From the NCBI GenBank assembly GCA_937889595.1, contig CALAOR010000064.1:1-64000 (forward strand): 64,000 nt of DNA, read 5' to 3'. Positions 7,000 to 16,876 of this stretch are shown piece after piece; position 1 is the first letter of the stretch; each line of letters begins with the position of its first letter. Both the position numbers and the translations under genes were made by a program. Source of the stretch: an uncultured bacterium. GTDB lineage: Bacteria; Oederibacteriota; PGYV01; Palsa-1178. The notes under the pieces were generated by a model. It searched no databases, was not told where the DNA came from, and saw only the letters and a list, made by a program, of their open reading frames with translations.

Positions 7000-8592
7000 A
7001 TGGAAAACGCACTACTGCAGACTCCCCGGGAAGTACCTCCGGGTTACAAGTGGACCGTGATGGGGATCATCATGCTCGGTATCATGATGGCCACCCTTGA
7101 TTCGTCGATCGTCAACGTATCGGTACCGAAGATCATGGCTGACTTTGGTTCGAACATAGACGACATAGAGTGGATTCTTACCGGTTATATGCTGGCTTTT
7201 GCCACGCTGATGCCTTTGACGGGCTGGCTCCGCGACCGGATAGGATATAAAAAAATATATGTGGGATCGCTTTTTATATTCACGCTGGGTTCGGTATTGT
7301 GCGGCTTTGCGTGGAACCTTCCGACTTTGATACTGGCGCGCGTCATTCAGGCCATAGGCGGAGGGGCCATGCAGCCCACCGGAATGGCGCTTCTTACGGA
7401 ACTTTTCCCCCCCAAAGAACGCGGCAAGGCCATGGGAATGATGGGTATAGGCATAATACTCGGGCCGGCAATAGGCCCGACTCTCGGCGGGTACCTGACC
7501 GATTATTTTGGATGGCGCTCGATATTCATGATAAACCTTCCCATAGGCATTATCGCCACATTCGCGGCCATGGAACTTATGATGAACGATGAACCGCACA
7601 GGATGTCAAAAAAGCCGTTTGATTTCTGGGGATTCGGTTTTCTCGCGGTTTTTCTCGTCGGGGCGCTCCTTGGAATGAGCAAGGGAACGAAGGAAGGCTG
7701 GACATCGTTTTACATATTGGCGTGTTTCTCCTCGGCATTGATCGGTTTTATAGGCTTTATGCTGGTGGAAACGCACGTGGATAACCCGATCATAGACTTA
7801 AGTCTTTTTAAAATACCGACATTCGCCGCGGCTTCCATGATAACAGTCGCCCGCTCAATAGGGCTTTTCGGGTCCTTATTTCTTATACCGGTTTTTGTGC
7901 AGCAGCAGATGGGAATGACCTCGCTTCAAAGCGGTTTGCTCATGCTTCCATCGTCAATATTTATGGCCTTTTTATTTCCGGTAGTCGGGGCTCTTGCCGA
8001 CAAAGTCGGGCCAAGGACCCCGTCGGTAATAGGATGTATTATAGTCGCGTACAGCCTTTATCTTTACAGGTTTATTGACCTGAATACCAGCTACTGGGGA
8101 TTGATTTACCCTATGATGGTAAGGAGTGTGGGCATGGCCCTGCTCATGGCCCCTATTATGACCGCTGTAATGAATTCGGTGCCTCCGAACAAAGTGGCCG
8201 TCACGTCCACCATGAACAATATAATAATGCAGGTCGGGGCTTCCCTTGGGATAGCTTTTTTCGGGACCGTACTGTCGAACCGCGCCACATTCCATATGAC
8301 AGTTGTGGGCCAGGCGGTCAGGATGAACACACCGGCGTTCCTGTCGGCTTTTGGGAATGTAATGCAGCGCGTCCACGGACTCGGGTTCAGTTACGGCAAC
8401 GCGATCGCGGCCTCAAGGGGCATGGTGATGCAGTCAATGATAAAATCAGGCATGGTACTTTCTTTCCAGGATGTTTTTCTTGTGGGCGCCATAGTGGTGG
8501 CCTTTACCATACCCATAGCGTTTTTCCTGCCAAAAGACCTGGTACATTCGCCGCACGGTAAAAAGTCGGAAGAACAAATGTTGGGCGAATAA
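7000..8592 (+). CDS. DHA2-family MFS multidrug exporter (EmrB/QacA type)
   Basis: This 530-residue inner-membrane protein has about 14 hydrophobic segments and probably exports lipophilic compounds by proton antiport. Family signatures are visible: LDSSIVNVSVPKI in the first helix, GWLRDRIGYKK in the loop after helix 2, and GIILGPAIGPTLGGYL (motif C of antiporters). It lies 40 bp behind the adaptor gene, giving a MarR-adaptor-exporter operon like emrRAB. A hairpin after the stop may end the operon. The substrate is unknown. Confidence 0.92.
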   Translation: MENALLQTPREVPPGYKWTVMGIIMLGIMMATLDSSIVNVSVPKIMADFGSNIDDIEWILTGYMLAFATLMPLTGWLRDRIGYKKIYVGSLFIFTLGSVLCGFAWNLPTLILARVIQAIGGGAMQPTGMALLTELFPPKERGKAMGMMGIGIILGPAIGPTLGGYLTDYFGWRSIFMINLPIGIIATFAAMELMMNDEPHRMSKKPFDFWGFGFLAVFLVGALLGMSKGTKEGWTSFYILACFSSALIGFIGFMLVETHVDNPIIDLSLFKIPTFAAASMITVARSIGLFGSLFLIPVFVQQQMGMTSLQSGLLMLPSSIFMAFLFPVVGALADKVGPRTPSVIGCIIVAYSLYLYRFIDLNTSYWGLIYPMMVRSVGMALLMAPIMTAVMNSVPPNKVAVTSTMNNIIMQVGASLGIAFFGTVLSNRATFHMTVVGQAVRMNTPAFLSAFGNVMQRVHGLGFSYGNAIAASRGMVMQSMIKSGMVLSFQDVFLVGAIVVAFTIPIAFFLPKDLVHSPHGKKSEEQMLGE

Positions 8593-8605
8593 CCTTGAAA
8601 TCGCG

Positions 8606-8650
8606 TTAGATATTCTTACACCGCGTTTTGTGCGGTGTTAGAATATCTTA
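8606..8650. repeat. 19-bp stem hairpin after the MFS gene
   Basis: Arms 8606-8624 and 8632-8650 pair with two mismatches around a 7-nt loop. No T-tract follows, so termination is uncertain; it may instead protect the 3' end of the efflux mRNA. Confidence 0.65.
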
Positions 8651-8706
8651 TGCCGGTTTTCTCGGCGTAGTGGTCCTAAAATATTATAAAAAAAGAAGGC
8701 TGCGAA

Positions 8707-9078
8707 TTGAAAATAATGGCGGTAGACGACGAGCCGGATATACTGAAAGTTGTTTCCATAACGCTGGTCATGAACGGATTTGAAACGGTTACCGCTGCGT
8801 CCGGGCAGGAATGCCTGGCAATGCTGGAAAAAGGGGTCAGGCCGGCGCTTATTTTGCTGGATCTCATGATGCCGGGCATGGACGGTTTTGAAGTGTGCAG
8901 GAAAATACGGGCAGTTGAAAAATACCGTGATATAAAGATAGTAATGCTGACGGCAAAAGCACAGAACCGGGACGCCGTAGACTCATACAAGTTCGGCGCG
9001 GACGGGTTTATAACAAAACCTTTTGAGCCGGATAAACTGATAAGCGATATGAAATTATTTCTTGGAGATTTAATGTAG
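8707..9078 (+). CDS. Single-domain response regulator (CheY-like receiver)
   Basis: This 123-residue protein is a receiver domain only. The acidic pair is at residues 7-8 (VDDE), the phosphoacceptor Asp at 52 in LLDLMMPGMDG, the switch Thr at 82 and the conserved Lys at 104 (FITKPFEPDKL). The start is a TTG at 8707, needed to complete the first beta strand and preceded by AGAAGG; the next ATG (8716) would cut that strand. No kinase is adjacent, so it may be served by a kinase elsewhere, for example those at 51.5-55 kb. Confidence 0.88.
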   Translation: MKIMAVDDEPDILKVVSITLVMNGFETVTAASGQECLAMLEKGVRPALILLDLMMPGMDGFEVCRKIRAVEKYRDIKIVMLTAKAQNRDAVDSYKFGADGFITKPFEPDKLISDMKLFLGDLM

Positions 9079-9125
9079 CAGGGTATGCCAAATTTTCTGA
9101 TGAAAATTTGGGAGGATTAAGAGTT

Positions 9126-9210
9126 AAGGGTTGAGGATTAAGGAGAACGGTTGAATACTCGCAAACTACAGAAAATTTCCTTAATTCTAAACCCTTAATC
9201 CTCAACCCTT
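9126..9210. repeat. Inverted repeat of an AAGGGTTGAGGATTAAG sequence
   Basis: AAGGGTTGAGGATTAAGG at 9126-9143 recurs inverted at 9194-9210. The 348-bp gap 9079-9426 otherwise contains no gene; a TATAAT at 9370-9375 might be a -10 box for the lipoprotein gene, but I see no matching -35. Confidence 0.6.
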
Positions 9211-9426
9211 ATAAGCAGGGTTCAAAACCCAGATGCGAAGGTCGTCCATTATGTCCAGCCAGATTCAGGTCTAAAACCCACCCAACATTTTGTTTAAATT
9301 CCCGTTTTCCTATTTTTAAATAAAATACATTTGAACTGCATTTTATATGTACAAAACGGATATTCCGGATATAATAAGCATAATTATTTGAGTGAGGTTA
9401 GAAATATTTTTCGCAGGAGGTTTATT

Positions 9427-9849
9427 ATGAAGAAGATAATAATAATAATTATGGTAATTTTTCTGTTTGTAGGTTGCGCTACGACCGGTGTTACCATAGA
9501 TGATTACTCAAAGACCGGGCCGCATTACTTTAAACAGCCGGAACCGGAAGGGGAAAAGACTGTCGGGCACATAACGGGAATGTTAGAGGGGGCGGCCATA
9601 GGCATGTTGCTTGGAGGCGGTGCAGGCGCTATTGGTTATAACGTTTTTTCAGGGAATAATATTACATTTGATGTTGCAGCCTTTGCTGCGTATCTGAGCG
9701 TGGGTGCTGTAATTCTTGGCACAGCCGGCGGCATCATAGGATGGAATTTGCCGTATTTAATGATCGGGGCAAAGACGGAAGAGGACAAAAAGAAAGAAAG
9801 GGAAAAGCAAGAGGAAGAAAAACTGAGGGATCTTTTCAAGGATAAATAA
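9427..9849 (+). CDS. Small lipoprotein with glycine-rich membrane segments
   Basis: The 140-residue product begins with a lipoprotein signal (MKKIIIIIMVIFLFVGC), with the lipobox Cys followed by Ala-Thr. Two Gly/Ala-rich hydrophobic stretches follow (GAAIGMLLGGGAGAIGY and AVILGTAGGIIGW), recalling glycine-zipper proteins. The last 30 residues are highly charged and likely helical. The ATG at 9427 follows GCAGGAGG; the ORF-track start at 9331 has no such site. No family is recognised; an envelope role is inferred from the signal alone. Confidence 0.78.
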   Translation: MKKIIIIIMVIFLFVGCATTGVTIDDYSKTGPHYFKQPEPEGEKTVGHITGMLEGAAIGMLLGGGAGAIGYNVFSGNNITFDVAAFAAYLSVGAVILGTAGGIIGWNLPYLMIGAKTEEDKKKEREKQEEEKLRDLFKDK

Positions 9850-10061
9850 TAAGCAAGGTCCGATCATTTTTTCTGATTTAGCCTGCGCATGGACAAACTA
9901 TCGGGTTTTGGTATGTTTAACTGGGTTGATGTGGTTCTCCAAATATATGACGGCCTGTCATGTTTTGCATAGTAAGATTAGAGTACTTGGTGTTTTTCCT
10001 GGAACTTTTTTAATAGGATTTTGTCTAATAATTTATGTAATTAATTTATAAAGGAGCGCCG

Positions 10062-13000
10062 ATGCCTGTCTGCGATACTTGGAAAGTAACACGAAAAATA
10101 TCCCGCATATTTCTTCCTGTAATTTTGATGTCTGTATTTGTTTTCTATCTTTGCGATCATGTGATTGCCGCGCCTGTGCGTGGAACCGCGGGCGACTTGT
10201 GGGCTGACAAAGTCCTGGGTCAGACAGACGGCGGAATACCGAATTCAAGTTTCGGGGAATTAAAGCCCAACCAGGCGACAAACCGCAGCGTATTCAATGT
10301 GGGCGGGGTGCTTGTGGACAGGTTCTCAAACCCGCAGCGGCTTTACCTATGGGACGGCGGCAACAGCCGGGTGCTTGGTTTCAGCGATATCCGCATAGCA
10401 TTGACCAAACAGGGCGGGGTACTGGGGACAGACCTCTGCCTTGGTTCCGATCCAAATGCAATACCGATGGGAGCCGACATTGTAATAGGCCAGCCTGATT
10501 TCAGCCACTGCGCCTGCAACGGGGACGGCAACATGCAAAATTACCCCGCTTACACCCCTGCGACCGCTTCAAAACTCTGCGGCATGCTGCAGACACAGCT
10601 CTCGCCATGGGAGGGCGGTTCCTATTCCAATATGGCGGTGGATTCCCAGGGCAACCTGTATGTGCCTGACCCATGGAACAACCGTGTACTCCGTTATGAA
10701 AGCAGCAGCCTGACACCGGGCGCCATGGGGCCGGCGGCGTCATACGTGTGGGGACAAACGGATTTTACAGGCATTGAAGCGAACCGGGGATTTTCAGCGC
10801 CGAACAACAGCACATTAAGTTTCAGCGTATTAGGCGGGGCCGCCATTGATCCTGTTGGAAATCTGTGGGTTGCAGACACGCAGAATAACCGCGTATTGCG
10901 TTTCCCCAACCCGAACGCCCCGAACCCGGGCGTACCGCTCAGTACAGCCGACCTTGTGCTGGGACAGAACAGTTTTAATACGGTCATACCGGCAGCCGCA
11001 ACTTCCGACCTGTATCATTTAAATAACCCGACCGCGATCCGGGTGGACTCCTCCGGCGACATTTTTATATCCGACGGTACAGTCAACGGCAGCACAACAG
11101 GCAGGATTCTTATATATAAGCCGCAATCGGTGATAGGCGGGATCCCGCAGTATACGAGCGGAATGCCGGCGAGCGCCGCAATAACGGACGGTGTATCAAC
11201 GCCAATGTCGCTGGATCTGGACGCCTCAGGCAACCTGTGGGTCACGGAACTGCTGTATAACCAGGTTGTAATGTATAACGTCAATTGCTCGGCAAACCCG
11301 CCTACAGCGGTACCTCAAAAAGTGCTCCTGCAAAACCAGCTTTCGACGGTCCAGGGCACTAACGCAACATCAGGCGACGCGCCGGACTTTCAGTACATGT
11401 ATCCTGCCGGAACAAGGCCGCAATCCTGGTTTATGTACGGGCCATACGGCGCGGCAGTGGACAAAGACGGCAATGTTTTTGTATGCGTAAAATCAAACCA
11501 GCACGACCTCTGGCGGTTTCCCGCGCCCATACCCGACATTGGTACTCTTCCGGCAGGGCAGGCGCACTCGGCTGACGTGGATGTTTTTAAGCCGAGCCAG
11601 ATGTGCATGAAAAACCTGATAGGGCCGGCTAATCTCGAGGAGGGGGTTGGCGTAGCTGTCGCGCAGAACATGGCGCCGCAACAGATAATAGCGTCCGATG
11701 ATTACCGGCTCATGTACTGGAACATGTCTGCAGGCGGGCCGCAGGTATTAAGCAACGGGCAGTCGCCGGACGGGTACGCGGGAGTCAATGCTTCAGATGT
11801 ATTTGAAATGGGCCCGGTTTCATTCAGCCGCATAAAGGCCGATAACATGACATCGCCGCAGCATTTATATGTAATTGCATACGAACCGGGCATGACCGTG
11901 CAGGTTTACAACCTGCCGTTAACGGCTTACGCTATGCCGGTAATAAAGGTGGCTTCCACGCTCCCGGTGCTTGGAGGAGGATCTGTCTCATTTTCAGTGG
12001 TGGACGGTATTGCGCCTGCCCCGGACAGCTCGTTCCTATGGATATCCGACAGGACGCAAAGCAGGGTAATGAGGGTCAGGAACCCGTTGACCGCGCCTAT
12101 AGTAGATATTATACTCGGCCAGACAAGCTATTCAGGAATAGATTGCAACCAGGGAGGTTCCCCAAGCGCGTCCACATTATGCTCCCCTGGCGCAATAGAA
12201 TTGGACCACCACGGAAATTTGTATGTGGCGGACGCGGCGCTGGAGACCGCAGGAAACTGGCGGATGCTGCGATGGAATGCGGCCCAGATACCGGCAAATC
12301 CCGCAACCTGCGTTTATGCCATACCGGCTGCGGGTGTTTTCGCGACAGGCGGGAATTTTAACACTTCCCAGGCCTGTGTTCCGGCCGGCAGTCCGCCAAT
12401 AGCGGAATGCGGCCCGTTCGAGCCCGCTTTTAATTCGGATGACAGCATCATGGTGGCGGGGCAGAACGGGTACACGGGGAACCGCTTCCCGGTTGTATTC
12501 AGGAACCCGGGGCTTGGCGACAATCCAATAGCGATCCTTAATGACTTCAGTTCAATGAGCTACTCAGCGGCTTTTGACAACCAGGATAACCTGTACGTGA
12601 CCGACCTTGATAGGGGAAGGATGTTTATTTATCTTCATCCTTTTCCGGCCCCTACTTCCACGCCCCTTACGCCGGCGCCGACCGCAACCTTAACCGCCAC
12701 TGCCACGCCGGGCTGTTTCCAGGAAGGGCGGAGTTTGCCGGACCAGTCGGGCGGTTTCTATTCGCCTTACGGAGTGGTGGTGGATACAACACGGCATTAT
12801 ATATACGCGGTTGACGCGGGGCACTATAGGATACAGGTATATTCGTATGTCCCGGGCAGCCAGCCTGTGCCGGCCGGTACTTTTGGAACGCAGGGATCGG
12901 GCAGCCTGCAGTTTGACTTACCAGACGGCATCGCGGTGGATTCAGCGGGCTATGTTTACGTGGATGATTTTAACAACGGCCGCGTACAGAAAATATGGTT

Positions 13001-14084
13001 TGACGGCGTAAATGCGACCCTTATTGCCATATTAGGGGCACCCGTGGACAACATAGGACATCCAAGGGGAGTATATGCCGACCCGGGCGGAACCACGGTT
13101 TATATCACCTCGGATAACGGCCTTGTTTACAGGTACGACGGCGGCGGCAGCGCGTATTCTTTGACCGCTTCTTTCGGGAGTGGGCTCAATGCGCCGATAG
13201 GAGTAATGAAAATAGGCAACATCATTTACGTGGTGGATAATGGCAATAACCAGCTGGTATACTTTGTTGAAACGCCGGGCTCGCCTCCCACTTACAGCGC
13301 GGCGGCAGTTGTGGATACCGGCGCAGCGGCTGGTTTGCTGAACAATATGTTTTTCATAACAATCGACAAGGCCGGTTACATATACCTGACATCCGCAAAT
13401 GATTTCCGGCTTCTGGTTTTTCAAAGAATGGGGACGGGCTCATTTTATCTGCTTTACGATACGATCATTTCAAATACCCCGATAGGAGTGGCGGTTGACG
13501 AGCAGGGCAATATTTATGTAAGTAACGGGGGGGGGAACAAAGTCGTGGAGGTGCGCGGTTGTTTTACGGAAAATACCAATACCCCGACGCCGTCAATAAC
13601 GGTAATCCCAACAAACACGCCTACTCCCACATGCACGGGTACAGGGTCTGCGACATCAATGCCCACCATAACCGCCACAGTACCTGCGGATACGTTTACA
13701 TGTACGCCCACGCTCACTCCCACGTTCACACCCACGCCCACTTCCACAATCACGGCAACGGCAATGCCGCCGTGCGGCGACGGATCGGATATCAGGACGT
13801 ATCCGAATCCATGCATGGGCACAGACGGATATTTCAACCTGAACCTTAACCTATGTTACGTATCAGATGTAAAGGTAAAGATATATACGGGTTCTTTCAG
13901 AAAAATCATCGAAGAAACATTTTTGGGCACACTGGCCGGACAGAATATAAAAGTGACATTTGCGGTAAGCGGCAAGCCTACACTGGCGACAGGGATATAT
14001 TACGCCGTAATTACAATAAAGCCGTCTGCCGGTTCCGGGTATGCGGTAAAACGAAAAGTGATACCAATTGTAGTTATGCAGTGA
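10062..14084 (+). CDS. Secreted NHL-repeat protein with Thr/Pro linkers and FlgD-like C-terminal domain
   Basis: This 1340-residue protein has a signal peptide (to about residue 37) and then many NHL-type beta-propeller repeats, each around 'GNLYVxDxxNNRV'. The first 850 residues also repeat an LGQ-containing strand (VLGQTDGG, VWGQTDFTG, VLGQNSFNT, ILGQTSYSG). A Thr/Pro linker at about 862-882 separates two propeller regions, and a longer one at about 1170-1240 leads to the last 100 residues. That tail begins TYPNPCMG and resembles the FlgD Ig-like or sorting-type C-terminal domains of surface proteins. A role as cell-surface or secreted scaffold is inferred. The same tail type occurs in the proteins at 55498 and 61056. 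GGAG precedes the ATG. Confidence 0.85.
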   Translation: MPVCDTWKVTRKISRIFLPVILMSVFVFYLCDHVIAAPVRGTAGDLWADKVLGQTDGGIPNSSFGELKPNQATNRSVFNVGGVLVDRFSNPQRLYLWDGGNSRVLGFSDIRIALTKQGGVLGTDLCLGSDPNAIPMGADIVIGQPDFSHCACNGDGNMQNYPAYTPATASKLCGMLQTQLSPWEGGSYSNMAVDSQGNLYVPDPWNNRVLRYESSSLTPGAMGPAASYVWGQTDFTGIEANRGFSAPNNSTLSFSVLGGAAIDPVGNLWVADTQNNRVLRFPNPNAPNPGVPLSTADLVLGQNSFNTVIPAAATSDLYHLNNPTAIRVDSSGDIFISDGTVNGSTTGRILIYKPQSVIGGIPQYTSGMPASAAITDGVSTPMSLDLDASGNLWVTELLYNQVVMYNVNCSANPPTAVPQKVLLQNQLSTVQGTNATSGDAPDFQYMYPAGTRPQSWFMYGPYGAAVDKDGNVFVCVKSNQHDLWRFPAPIPDIGTLPAGQAHSADVDVFKPSQMCMKNLIGPANLEEGVGVAVAQNMAPQQIIASDDYRLMYWNMSAGGPQVLSNGQSPDGYAGVNASDVFEMGPVSFSRIKADNMTSPQHLYVIAYEPGMTVQVYNLPLTAYAMPVIKVASTLPVLGGGSVSFSVVDGIAPAPDSSFLWISDRTQSRVMRVRNPLTAPIVDIILGQTSYSGIDCNQGGSPSASTLCSPGAIELDHHGNLYVADAALETAGNWRMLRWNAAQIPANPATCVYAIPAAGVFATGGNFNTSQACVPAGSPPIAECGPFEPAFNSDDSIMVAGQNGYTGNRFPVVFRNPGLGDNPIAILNDFSSMSYSAAFDNQDNLYVTDLDRGRMFIYLHPFPAPTSTPLTPAPTATLTATATPGCFQEGRSLPDQSGGFYSPYGVVVDTTRHYIYAVDAGHYRIQVYSYVPGSQPVPAGTFGTQGSGSLQFDLPDGIAVDSAGYVYVDDFNNGRVQKIWFDGVNATLIAILGAPVDNIGHPRGVYADPGGTTVYITSDNGLVYRYDGGGSAYSLTASFGSGLNAPIGVMKIGNIIYVVDNGNNQLVYFVETPGSPPTYSAAAVVDTGAAAGLLNNMFFITIDKAGYIYLTSANDFRLLVFQRMGTGSFYLLYDTIISNTPIGVAVDEQGNIYVSNGGGNKVVEVRGCFTENTNTPTPSITVIPTNTPTPTCTGTGSATSMPTITATVPADTFTCTPTLTPTFTPTPTSTITATAMPPCGDGSDIRTYPNPCMGTDGYFNLNLNLCYVSDVKVKIYTGSFRKIIEETFLGTLAGQNIKVTFAVSGKPTLATGIYYAVITIKPSAGSGYAVKRKVIPIVVMQ

Positions 14085-14244
14085 ATTTAGTATAGTGTTA
14101 CACAACAGCTAAATATCGAAACTGCCCGGTATTTTAAGCGGGTTTATCGGATTTGCGGTATTAAGTCAGTTGCGAATACCGCCCGGTATTCCTATAAACG
14201 CGGCATCGGTATAAAAAGCACGAAAAAAAATTAAGGGAGAAAAA

Positions 14245-14856
14245 ATGGATCTAAAAAAACGCGCTTTGTTTTTATCATATTTTACTGTTTTATATAATAT
14301 ATTCGAAGGGATTGTTTCAATAGTTGCGGGATTGTTGGCCGGAAGCATAGCGCTGGTTGGTTTTGGAGCCGACAGTTTTGTTGAATCATTATCGGGCGGG
14401 GTTATGATATGGCGTTTTTCATCGGGAGATAAGCTTAGCAAAGAGGAAGAGGAGAAAATAGAACGCGGGGCTGAAAAGTTTGTGGCAATTACTTTTTTTG
14501 TCCTTGGCGCATATGTGTTGTTTGAGTCTGTAAAAAAGCTTATATTGCATGAAGTCCCGCAGATAAGTGTTTTAGGTTTTATCATAACCATTTTATCCCT
14601 GATAATCATGCCTGTACTATATCTGGCGAAAAATAAGACAGGAAAACAGCTAAAAAGTAAAAGCCTGATAGCTGATTCAAAAGAAACGCTTGCCTGCTGT
14701 TATCTTTCCGCCTCTGTTCTAATCGGCTTGATCCTAAATGCGTTGTTCCACTGGTGGTGGGCCGACTCTGTGGTCGGACTGTTTATAGTATATTTTCTTG
14801 TAAAAGAGGGAATTGAAGCATGGAATGGCGGTTGTGAATGTGAAGATGAAGATTGA
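14245..14856 (+). CDS. CDF-like cation transporter (TMEM163-like)
   Basis: The 203-residue protein has about five or six hydrophobic segments and no cytoplasmic C-terminal domain, so it is much shorter than classical cation diffusion facilitators (about 300). Two acidic membrane motifs recall the CDF metal site: GADSFVESLSG in the second helix and LIADSKETLACC later. An acidic, cysteine-containing tail (GGCECEDED) might bind metal. GGGAG precedes the ATG. Efflux of a divalent cation such as zinc is the likely role. Neighbours give no further clue. Confidence 0.75.
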   Translation: MDLKKRALFLSYFTVLYNIFEGIVSIVAGLLAGSIALVGFGADSFVESLSGGVMIWRFSSGDKLSKEEEEKIERGAEKFVAITFFVLGAYVLFESVKKLILHEVPQISVLGFIITILSLIIMPVLYLAKNKTGKQLKSKSLIADSKETLACCYLSASVLIGLILNALFHWWWADSVVGLFIVYFLVKEGIEAWNGGCECEDED

Positions 14857-15096
14857 ATTTAAGCCTTAAATTTAATGGTTTTGATTGTTATTTTTTTGGC
14901 GCCGTTCCTGTACTCTATATCTGCGGTAACGGATAATCCCGTATAATACGATTGCAAACGTGTTCCTTGCGTTGTTTATGCGCTGTTTATCCAAAAAACA
15001 GTAGAATATTATTATAAATATTGTTATACTTTACGTCAATATCATGAAAATCGCGGGATATTTTTTGGCTAAATCCGCTTAATTTACGGGAGAATT

Positions 15097-16062
15097 ATGG
15101 ACGACAGGGCTTTTGAAAAGATGGAAAAAGAGATCCGGGAGATAAAGGAAGAAATAAAAAACCTTAAAAAACTCGAGAGCACAGTTGATGAAAAATACGG
15201 GCAGCTTCTAAAAAAAGAGGAAGCTTACCTCGGGGAAATTAACGAGTCAATAGAAAAAGAGCTTACTGTCATAGTGCTCGGGACCGTGAAGAAGACCATA
15301 AATAAGGAAATGACGGCCCTTAAAATGCTCAGGCGGCATATCCGCAACCAGGTGCGCCATCAGGTAACGAAGGAGATCAATACGGCCATCGGCCACCTTA
15401 TACCGGAACTCAAGAAAACCATCAAGGATGAAACCAGAAAAGTATCGCTGGATATCATGAACCAGTTAAGGCGGCAGACCGGTAAGCGGCTTGAAAAGGA
15501 GGTCGTGGAGCAGATAAAGGAATCAACCAGCGTGCTTATGGAGCAGAAGGAAGATTCGGAACGCAGGGCCATTACGGACCAGCTTACCGGGTGTTTTAAC
15601 AGGCGCTACTTTGAGACGCGCATGGATGAGGAGCTGTCGCTGGCAAACCGTTTTAAGAATAAAATGTGCCTTATCATGCTTGATATAGACCACTTCAAAA
15701 ATGTCAATGATACTTACGGCCACCAGGCCGGCGATACCGTGCTCGCGGAAGTCGCGGAGACGGCGAAAAGCTGCCTTAGGGGCGAGGATTATCTTTGCAG
15801 GTACGGCGGTGAGGAGTTTACAGTAGTCATGCCTGAAACAAAAACGGAAGAAGCCCATGAGGTTGCGGAACGCATGAGAAAACTCATCGAAGAACACGCT
15901 TTTTACGGCGGCAACACCCTCATCAATATCACCATCAGCCTCGGGATCGCGGAATATCCCGAGAACGCCATAATCAAGGAAAAACTTATAGAAAAAGCGG
16001 ATGAAGCCCTGTATGCCGCTAAAAACGCAGGCAGAAATAACACGAAAATCGCGGCAAAGTAA
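15097..16062 (+). CDS. Diguanylate cyclase with N-terminal coiled coil
   Basis: This 321-residue cytoplasmic enzyme should make cyclic di-GMP from two GTP. Residues 1-155 are charged and helical, predicted to form a long coiled coil for dimerisation. The GGDEF domain occupies about 160-320 with an intact GGEEF active site and MLDIDHFKNVNDTYGH metal/GTP loop. An RxxD product-inhibition site (RGED) lies exactly five residues before GGEEF, so feedback control is expected. GGGAG precedes the ATG. Its stop overlaps the truA start by one base, opening an eight-gene operon that runs to 25038. Confidence 0.92.
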   Translation: MDDRAFEKMEKEIREIKEEIKNLKKLESTVDEKYGQLLKKEEAYLGEINESIEKELTVIVLGTVKKTINKEMTALKMLRRHIRNQVRHQVTKEINTAIGHLIPELKKTIKDETRKVSLDIMNQLRRQTGKRLEKEVVEQIKESTSVLMEQKEDSERRAITDQLTGCFNRRYFETRMDEELSLANRFKNKMCLIMLDIDHFKNVNDTYGHQAGDTVLAEVAETAKSCLRGEDYLCRYGGEEFTVVMPETKTEEAHEVAERMRKLIEEHAFYGGNTLINITISLGIAEYPENAIIKEKLIEKADEALYAAKNAGRNNTKIAAK

Positions 16063-16835
16063 TGTCCATCAAAAATCTCAAATGCACCGTGGCTTATAAG
16101 GGCACGGCATATTCGGGCTGGCAGAAACAGCAGAATTTTCCTACCGTCCAGGGACTGATAGATTACGCGCTTTTCAAACTGTTTGGCGGCGAGATAAAGA
16201 CAACAGGCGCTTCACGCACCGATGCGGGCGTACACGCCATGGGGCAGGTTTTCAATTTCTGTGTCGAAACAAAGTTCGAACCCGATGGGATAAGGAAGAT
16301 GCTTAACGGGCTGCTGCCGCAGGACATACGGATTAAAGACTGCGTCGAGGTTGATTATAATTTTTCAAGCCGTCATAACGCGAGGGAAAAATTCTACAGG
16401 TACATCATATACAATCGCAGTACCATGCCCCCCGTTTATAATGACATAGCGTGGCATGTATACGACAGGCTTGCTCCGGCAAGGATACACGAGATCCTGC
16501 CGCTCTTTAAGGGTAAGAAGAATTATTTTACTTTTTCGGCGTCTTCGGACGCCAAGAGGTACGAGCGGGAGATAAAATCCATAAAGATAAAAGTGTCGGG
16601 CCCGTGGATAATAATGGATTTCAGGGGGCGCAGTTTCCTGTACAACATGATAAGAAGGATGGCCGCCGCTTTCGTGGATTACGCCAGGGGAACAACTAAC
16701 ATGGCGGACGTGGAAAAGATGTTCGAAATAAACGACAGGGCAAACCTGACATCCACGGCGCCGGCGCACGGGCTGCAGCTGGTGAAGATAATTTACAACA
16801 AACATAACCCGCACACGAAGGCCGAAGTTTTGTAG
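16062..16835 (+). CDS. truA: tRNA pseudouridine(38-40) synthase TruA
   Basis: The 257-residue enzyme isomerises uridines 38-40 in the anticodon arm of tRNAs. The active-site Asp54 lies in GASRTDAGVHA, and the N-terminal YKGTAYSGWQKQ is the family opening. RSFLYNMIRRM near residue 195 is the second conserved block. The ATG overlaps the stop of the diguanylate cyclase gene (TAATG), which fixes this start and suggests coupled translation. Confidence 0.95.
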   Translation: MSIKNLKCTVAYKGTAYSGWQKQQNFPTVQGLIDYALFKLFGGEIKTTGASRTDAGVHAMGQVFNFCVETKFEPDGIRKMLNGLLPQDIRIKDCVEVDYNFSSRHNAREKFYRYIIYNRSTMPPVYNDIAWHVYDRLAPARIHEILPLFKGKKNYFTFSASSDAKRYEREIKSIKIKVSGPWIIMDFRGRSFLYNMIRRMAAAFVDYARGTTNMADVEKMFEINDRANLTSTAPAHGLQLVKIIYNKHNPHTKAEVL

Positions 16836-16876
16836 CGATACGGTAAATATTGGAAAAAGAAAGGTGCAACTCAAAA

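Noticed and set aside
8606-8650. Intrinsic terminator after the MFS gene
   Set aside because: The stem is strong but no T-tract follows, so it is listed only as a hairpin.
13514-13837. Minus-strand Val/Gly-rich ORF of 107 residues
   Set aside because: It is the antisense of the Thr/Pro-rich linker of the NHL protein; the low-complexity codons keep both frames open.
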